Shown here: positions 59,483-64,000 of the stretch, piece after piece
Position numbering within the stretch: position 1 is the first letter of the stretch
Layout: each line of letters starts with the position of its first letter
NCBI GenBank assembly: GCA_036971615.1
Contig: JAYKKR010000015.1
Location: 803,407 to 867,406, forward strand
Reading direction: 5' to 3'
DNA: 64,000 nucleotides
Origin: Amyloporia xantha
Taxonomy: Eukaryota > Basidiomycota > Agaricomycetes > Polyporales > Adustoporiaceae
Notes under the pieces: generated by a model
What the model saw: only the letters and a program-made list of their open reading frames with translations
Database searches by the model: none
What the model was told of the DNA's origin: nothing
Made by a program: the position numbers and the translations under genes

Positions 59483-60015
59483 GGTGGTGGAGCGACGAAG
59501 CGACGACGGAGCTATGGGAGCCGAAGGCGACCTTAGCGGAGGATGTTGCTGAGGAGCGGGAGACAGAGCTAGGCAATGAGGTGCTGGGGATCCAACACCG
59601 ACCCATTTCGTCTTTTATAGACTCATCAGGCCCTCTATCTTGGTAAGCGAGAAATACCTCGCATCGTACGACTTTGAGAATCGTACGACGGCATAATATC
59701 TTATTAATAGTTGCCGACGAGACCGAGCCAATAGCATTATCCCGCTATCGGGTGGACTCGGACTATGATGTCATTGTCTAGACCTGTCTCCTATTATTAG
59801 GAGTGACGTCATTCCGTCGGCGTTCCGCCGGTCCGAAGAGTCACCGAAGTAGCCGAGCCGGTGCATGTGATTCATGCAATCACATGTGCCACCCCTGACG
59901 TCATGGCCTAGGCGGGCCTAGAACATGACGTCATCGAGCGCGTATATTAGACGCCCCATGTCACGTGACTGTGTCACGTTACCCCGGCGCTAATTGCATT
60001 AAGGACTACGCACCT
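59483..60015 (-). mobile_element. Subtelomeric hammerhead unit C
   Basis: Near-identical copy of 56644-57177, in the same orientation. It is bounded on the left by GGTTAGGTTTAGG and on the right by GCCCGGACCGTTAGGTCCG plus telomere-like repeats. It contains the hammerhead at 59561-59640 and the same TGACGTCA set. Being so close to unit A, it is presumably a recent addition or recent subtelomeric exchange. Confidence 0.6.
59561..59640 (-). ncRNA. Type I hammerhead ribozyme (unit C)
   Basis: Same fold as in unit A. It differs at the stem III loop (ATCC instead of AACC) and in the helix I bulge (UAG instead of UUG), both unpaired positions. Core CTGATGA is at 59629-59623. The predicted cleavage follows AUU before GCC. 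Confidence 0.82.
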
Positions 60016-60023
60016 TGCCCGGA

Positions 60024-60154
60024 CCGTTAGGTCCGTTAGGTTAGGTTCGGTTAGGTTACTATTTTGATATGACATCAATTAGTCAGCAATATTGTATTTC
60101 CGATTAAGGAATGTACATACGGTTAGGTTAGGTTCTGGTTAGGTTAAATTAGGT
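60024..60154. repeat. Interstitial telomere-like tracts inside the Penelope element junction
   Basis: 60024-60056 and 60121-60154 are TTAGG-type tracts, the second reading GGTTAGGTTAGGTTCTGGTT then more GGTTA. They bracket a 60-base unrelated AT-rich filler. They lie immediately inside the 3' end of the reverse-transcriptase element. Confidence 0.75.
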
Positions 60155-63100
60155 AAAACACCTCGGTTAATACCGTCTGCGGTGTACACAGAAACCGTAG
60201 TACTTACAAGATATTGCAAGTGAGGTAGCGAAAGAGTTGCTGATCTCCCCCCTTCCGAAACAGCTGAAAGACACTGAATCAGATCTCGTGAGGAACGACC
60301 ATTCGAATCGCGGGCTGTCAGTTACAGCACATGAAATTATCAGTTATACAACGGTCGCAGGACTGCCGCGCAGGGTCAGTTCATCCATAAGAGTAGTCGT
60401 GGTACCCTCCCCCCATGCATCAGAGGCAACTCCACCGAAGTGGCACCTCCCCTGAGAGGCACAGGCCCAGTTATGCGCCTTCCACACTTCTGAGAATGTA
60501 AAGGAGACCGCCAACGGGCGACAGAATAGTCTCCAGAGTATAACAAATAAAAGCCACATGCTGGCTGACTCGCTAGCAGACACATCCTCCCACACGCTGG
60601 CTACAGTTTTCACCAACGCAGGTACTAATGCGCCCACCCAAATGGGTCCGGCGAGTGACGGTGCAGATATATGGTATCTTCGTCAGAAACCCCAGAGACT
60701 TCCTCTGGCTGACTGAAGGGCAACTGCGAGCCGCCTTGAACACTAGGCGCAGCCATTGACGAACTTTCCGCAGATTGTTCGTTGACTACGCGCTCGTCCA
60801 GCTTTTCGAGAATCATCTTTTTCCAGACACTTGCTATGTCGGCTAGGTTTCGTGTTCTTTTACGAGACACTAACCAGCGACGGTCTAGGATATCAGTCTT
60901 ACGAATGTCCACAAATCTGGTTTCCTCGCCTACATGCCAACTGCCGAATTTCGCCGCGGCGTCGAAAGAGGCTCTGCCAGACTGCAGATCTTCGTACGGG
61001 TATTCTGGTGACCAGTCCCCTGTGGCGGCGCGTGTGCACCACTCACGCCAATATCCTGTGATGACGTCTCCAAGCTCTTTCGCTTGAAAGTAGTTCCATG
61101 CCTCGTTGAACTCAGACTTCAGTACAAGAACGCCTTGCGACGCCTTAGGCTCACCGCCGTCACGCGGTACACTGAGCCGTTTTTCCCATCGTTCTGAGAT
61201 GTTATTCTTCAGCCAATGAGTAACGAGTTGTTCGGGATACCCCCTGCACATGTACAGAGCGACCAAGCCCTGCATGGCCTGTAAGTAAGTATGCTTAGTA
61301 CTACTCAGGGTGGCAAGCCGCGACATCTCCCCTATAAAGGTACCCCTCTTTACATCGAGAGGGTGATGAGATATCCACGGAATCCTTTCTTGGTGGGACG
61401 CTGCTTTGCGGTATGGCATGTGCTGCAACCTATCAAATTCGTCTTTGTAGAGCGTCATGTCCAGGAACACCTGAGACCGATGCGAAACGTTCCACTCAAT
61501 AACACAGCCATCGAAGTGAATATTGTAAGAGATAATATCCAGCGCTTCCTGTTCACTGGAAGCGTAGACAATCGCTAAACAATCATCGATGTAACGACCA
61601 TAGAAAGGAACGAGATCGTTATTCATTATATCACACTTGCGTTCGAACCACCAACCATACAGATTTGCTAGATCCGGTGAGTCCGCTACACCCATTGCTA
61701 GGCCGCGCAACTGTTCATATAAAACACCTTGAAACTGTGTAAGCAACCGAGTGTTGCCAACTTCGAGACAGCGTTTGAAGATTTCTTGGACCCTCTGAGC
61801 ATGATTTGCTCCGCCACGTTCCGGATCCGCACTCCAATAATGTTCGAGATATAACTCGTTGACAATATTCAGACATTTGTCCAAGGGAATGTTTGGGTAG
61901 AACGCGACGACGTCGCCAGTAACAATGTACCAGCGACGATCTCGACGCAACTTTAGTTGACTCAATTTTATCGCCAAGTGTTTGGTACCATGTAAAATGG
62001 TTGGCGCCGATTCGACAATCGGTTTGAGTTTTTTAGAAACGAATTTAGCCGCAGGATTTTGAATGGCCGAGTGACATGGAATTATCGGCCTAAATTTCAC
62101 AGGGTATTTGTGAATTTTAGGTATACCGTAAAATACAGGTATATGATGGTTACTCGAACCTGCCGGTGTTATCTTAGACCGCAAAAAGTCTGACAGGTTA
62201 AACGGCTCCTCAAGCGTAAGGTAGACCTCAGTTAAGTCTGCCAACGCATTCATTTCTGCACATTTTACTCGAAGGATTTCGTTGGCTGCTAATCTGTTAA
62301 GGCGTCGATAATCCTTAGCATTTGACAGCACCTCCAAGGTTTGAGAGATGATCCAGGTGCGCTCTGACACCGCAATTCCCAGATTCTTGTCTGTGGGCGT
62401 CACAATATAGTCGTGAGCCTTCAAGAAATCTCGAACTTGGCGGAGATTCGGACCGAGCGGCTTAAGGTGGTCTTCCGACTCCAGCGACTCGGGCATATTG
62501 GCTAGCGTTTTGTTAACGAACAGCCTGCCTTTGAGAAGGCCTTGTTCGATGTAGTGCGGTAGTGCGGGCATTCTCCTCGCGCGATGCTCAGATTTTACCT
62601 CGTACTCAGGATCAAACCACTGATTTTGATCGGTCAAGTGAAAGAATAATCGCCAGTGAATGCGACGATTAAATTCTCGCCATGCATCGCGTATGAGTTC
62701 ACGATTGTAAGGCGAATAGAACATGAATTTCATGCCTATACTTAACTGATATTGTATCTCACGGGGGACAGAGACACCGGTGGACAAATGAACGTAACTT
62801 TTAAATTGGGACGCTCGCAGAACATCAACTGGAGTATTTAAAAGTACACAAGATACGGCCACGGGATGCGGGACTGAAAGCAGCCAGTCCGGGAGAGAAG
62901 AGGGACGTCCATACTGATATATAAATGTCCGAGACAAAGCCTCGCCCTCTGACAACGGCGTAAACGATGTTGAATCGTTATAGTACGCGCTTACTTGCCA
63001 CCCTTCTTTCCTCCCCGCCCCTTCTTTTCCTTCGCCTGCTCCTTCTTTTGGTGAGCCTTTACCCCTCCCGCCGCGCGAATAGCCTTGGCTTTTCTGCTGA

Positions 63101-63856
63101 GAGAACCCTGAGTCGCGCTTCTTTGCCGACGACTGGGTGGAGGAGGAATATACCTTTTTACCTCCGGGGGACGAGGGAGTTCCTTCCCTTTGCCCTTGGA
63201 CTGAGTCGACCCGCCATTCTTCTAGGTACGACATTAGCGTGTAAGCTTTGGTGCCAAGCGATGGGCCTGGACTTACCTTCTGCTTAGCCGCATACTCTTT
63301 GGAGAGTTTGTCCGCGAGCTTGTGATACCGCGCATCGACTGCTTTGTTGATCAGGGCCATAGTGGAGGGCCCAGGACCAGCGACGGCGTTGTCAGAGACA
63401 TCGACCATTTCGACGTCGGCGGCAGCGGCGATCTCCTTCTTGGCGTCTTGCTTGAGGCGAGACGCGGCATCACGACTCTCAACGAGCCGCTGGATGCGCA
63501 AGACGAAGACCGACAGATCTTCTCGACAAGCATGGTAGGCTGCCACCGCAACGGGCGACACTTCCCAGCCGTCGACGACTGTCTCGTTCGGGTCGTTGGG
63601 CGCAGCAACGAGCTTCGGTACAAGGGCCTGTGTCTTCACCACCTGCCACCGATGCTTAACGATGTTGTCGAGCTGTTGGAACAGGACATCTCGACCAAGA
63701 AGACCCTCTAAGTGTGCTACGTCGTCCCGCTTCGCCCGGATCGACTCCTCCAAAGTACCGCTCAAATACTTATCCCAATCGTCTGAGATTTTCTTCTTGT
63801 GCGCGGCGGCACCCGTCGAATCCGAATACTCCTTCGTGAGCTGAAGGTCGGGCTTT
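60155..63856 (-). mobile_element. Telomeric endonuclease-less Penelope-like element (Coprina/Athena type)
   Basis: One long reverse-transcriptase frame on the minus strand, with its 3' end facing inward against telomere-like repeats and its 5' end running directly into the terminal TTAGG array. About 470 bases of 3' untranslated sequence lie between the stop at 60625 and the junction. Endonuclease-deficient Penelope-like elements (Athena in rotifers, Coprina in basidiomycetes) are known to attach to telomeric G-strand ends in this orientation. Orientation, junction repeats and missing GIY-YIG domain all agree. Confidence 0.85.
60625..63765 (-). CDS. Penelope-like reverse transcriptase lacking GIY-YIG endonuclease
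   Basis: An uninterrupted frame of more than 1040 codons. The N-terminal third is charged and disordered (GRGKGSPKEGAGEGKEGAGR). TDKNLGIAVSERTW is the PLE-type motif before the RT. The RT has IPVFYGIPKIHKYPVKFRPI, motif A GDVVAFYPNIP near residue 600, LRGLAMGVADSPDLANLYG, the catalytic RYIDDCLAI near residue 700, and the post-RT block ISHHPLDVKRGTFIGEMSRL typical of PLEs. The C-terminal 250 residues carry no GIY-YIG motif and no CCHH finger. The first codon used here is TTG. The open frame extends further upstream to 63858 without any ATG and stops only in the telomeric repeat, so the element may be 5'-truncated. The first in-frame ATG is about residue 118. Confidence 0.88.
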   Translation of the reverse strand: MSGTLEESIRAKRDDVAHLEGLLGRDVLFQQLDNIVKHRWQVVKTQALVPKLVAAPNDPNETVVDGWEVSPVAVAAYHACREDLSVFVLRIQRLVESRDAASRLKQDAKKEIAAAADVEMVDVSDNAVAGPGPSTMALINKAVDARYHKLADKLSKEYAAKQKVSPGPSLGTKAYTLMSYLEEWRVDSVQGQREGTPSSPGGKKVYSSSTQSSAKKRDSGFSQQKSQGYSRGGRGKGSPKEGAGEGKEGAGRKEGWQVSAYYNDSTSFTPLSEGEALSRTFIYQYGRPSSLPDWLLSVPHPVAVSCVLLNTPVDVLRASQFKSYVHLSTGVSVPREIQYQLSIGMKFMFYSPYNRELIRDAWREFNRRIHWRLFFHLTDQNQWFDPEYEVKSEHRARRMPALPHYIEQGLLKGRLFVNKTLANMPESLESEDHLKPLGPNLRQVRDFLKAHDYIVTPTDKNLGIAVSERTWIISQTLEVLSNAKDYRRLNRLAANEILRVKCAEMNALADLTEVYLTLEEPFNLSDFLRSKITPAGSSNHHIPVFYGIPKIHKYPVKFRPIIPCHSAIQNPAAKFVSKKLKPIVESAPTILHGTKHLAIKLSQLKLRRDRRWYIVTGDVVAFYPNIPLDKCLNIVNELYLEHYWSADPERGGANHAQRVQEIFKRCLEVGNTRLLTQFQGVLYEQLRGLAMGVADSPDLANLYGWWFERKCDIMNNDLVPFYGRYIDDCLAIVYASSEQEALDIISYNIHFDGCVIEWNVSHRSQVFLDMTLYKDEFDRLQHMPYRKAASHQERIPWISHHPLDVKRGTFIGEMSRLATLSSTKHTYLQAMQGLVALYMCRGYPEQLVTHWLKNNISERWEKRLSVPRDGGEPKASQGVLVLKSEFNEAWNYFQAKELGDVITGYWREWCTRAATGDWSPEYPYEDLQSGRASFDAAAKFGSWHVGEETRFVDIRKTDILDRRWLVSRKRTRNLADIASVWKKMILEKLDERVVNEQSAESSSMAAPSVQGGSQLPFSQPEEVSGVSDEDTIYLHRHSPDPFGWAH

Positions 63857-64000
63857 GGTTAGGTTAGGTTAGGTTAGGTTAGGTTAGGTTAGGTTAGGTT
63901 AGGTTAGGTTAGGTTAGGTTAGGTTAGGTTAGGTTAGGTTAGGTTAGGTTAGGTTAGGTTAGGTTAGGTTAGGTTAGGTTAGGTTAGGTTAGGTTAGGTT
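63857..64000 (+). repeat. Terminal telomeric array (TTAGG)n
   Basis: 144 bases of uninterrupted GGTTA pentamers, about 29 units, running to the end of the window with the G-rich strand pointing outward as at a right chromosome end. The unit is five bases, not the TTAGGG of most fungi. Confidence 0.95.

Noticed and set aside
60344..60637. Small ORFs in the 3' region of the Penelope element
   Set aside because: No conserved motif; they lie in what should be the 3' untranslated part and lack the GIY-YIG or CCHH signatures that would make them an endonuclease.
63857..64000. Insect origin of the sequence because of TTAGG
   Set aside because: Gene families, short introns and the Coprina-type element are basidiomycete.

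Overview
The window is nuclear DNA of a filamentous basidiomycete, most likely an agaricomycete. Genes are densely packed on both strands and split by many introns of about 45-70 nt with GTRNGY donors and YAG acceptors. The products are typically fungal: histidine acid phosphatase, HOPS subunit Vps41, an Nrg1-type C2H2 factor, a uric acid/xanthine permease, and an MLKL-type N-terminal domain protein. The right end is a chromosome end, finishing in about 29 perfect TTAGG repeats.

Layout. 1-20.7 kb: the 3' part of a TMEM135-family gene, an MLKL-NTD-like gene with serial micro-exons, a membrane-anchored histidine acid phosphatase, a basidiomycete-type protein of unknown function, a foldback repeat, a BTB protein, a large coiled-coil protein and a NodB-type polysaccharide deacetylase. 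21.6-27.8 kb: a transporter block with a GABA/choline-type APC permease (a MITE-like insert sits in one intron), a small DUF7704-type membrane protein and a YAT-type amino-acid permease. 27.9-46.4 kb: housekeeping genes: a conserved frame-broken gene, SKI8/WDR61, RPS12, VPS41, RPL10A, ARB1 (ABCF), the PP4 catalytic subunit and the zinc-finger gene. 46.4-50.3 kb is gene-poor. 50.3-56.3 kb: a class I histone deacetylase and a NAT-family purine permease, the last host gene.

The distal 7.7 kb (56.3-64.0 kb) is the striking part. It holds no host gene that I recognise. It has two near-identical units and one diverged unit of about 530 bp, short tandem repeats, an AT-rich block, and an endonuclease-less Penelope-like (Coprina/Athena type) reverse transcriptase gene. 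The outer pieces are separated by short TTAGG-like tracts. Every element has its sense strand on the minus strand and its 3' end toward the centromere, as expected if the telomeric G-strand overhang primed its synthesis. Each of the three units carries what reads as a complete type I hammerhead ribozyme, and all three helices are supported by compensatory changes between units. I read this as a chromosome end extended by successive telomere-primed retroelement additions.

A second theme is single-base frame breaks at short homopolymers in otherwise well-conserved genes, including the normally essential ARB1. This looks more like residual assembly error than gene decay, and it affects how several proteins here should be read.
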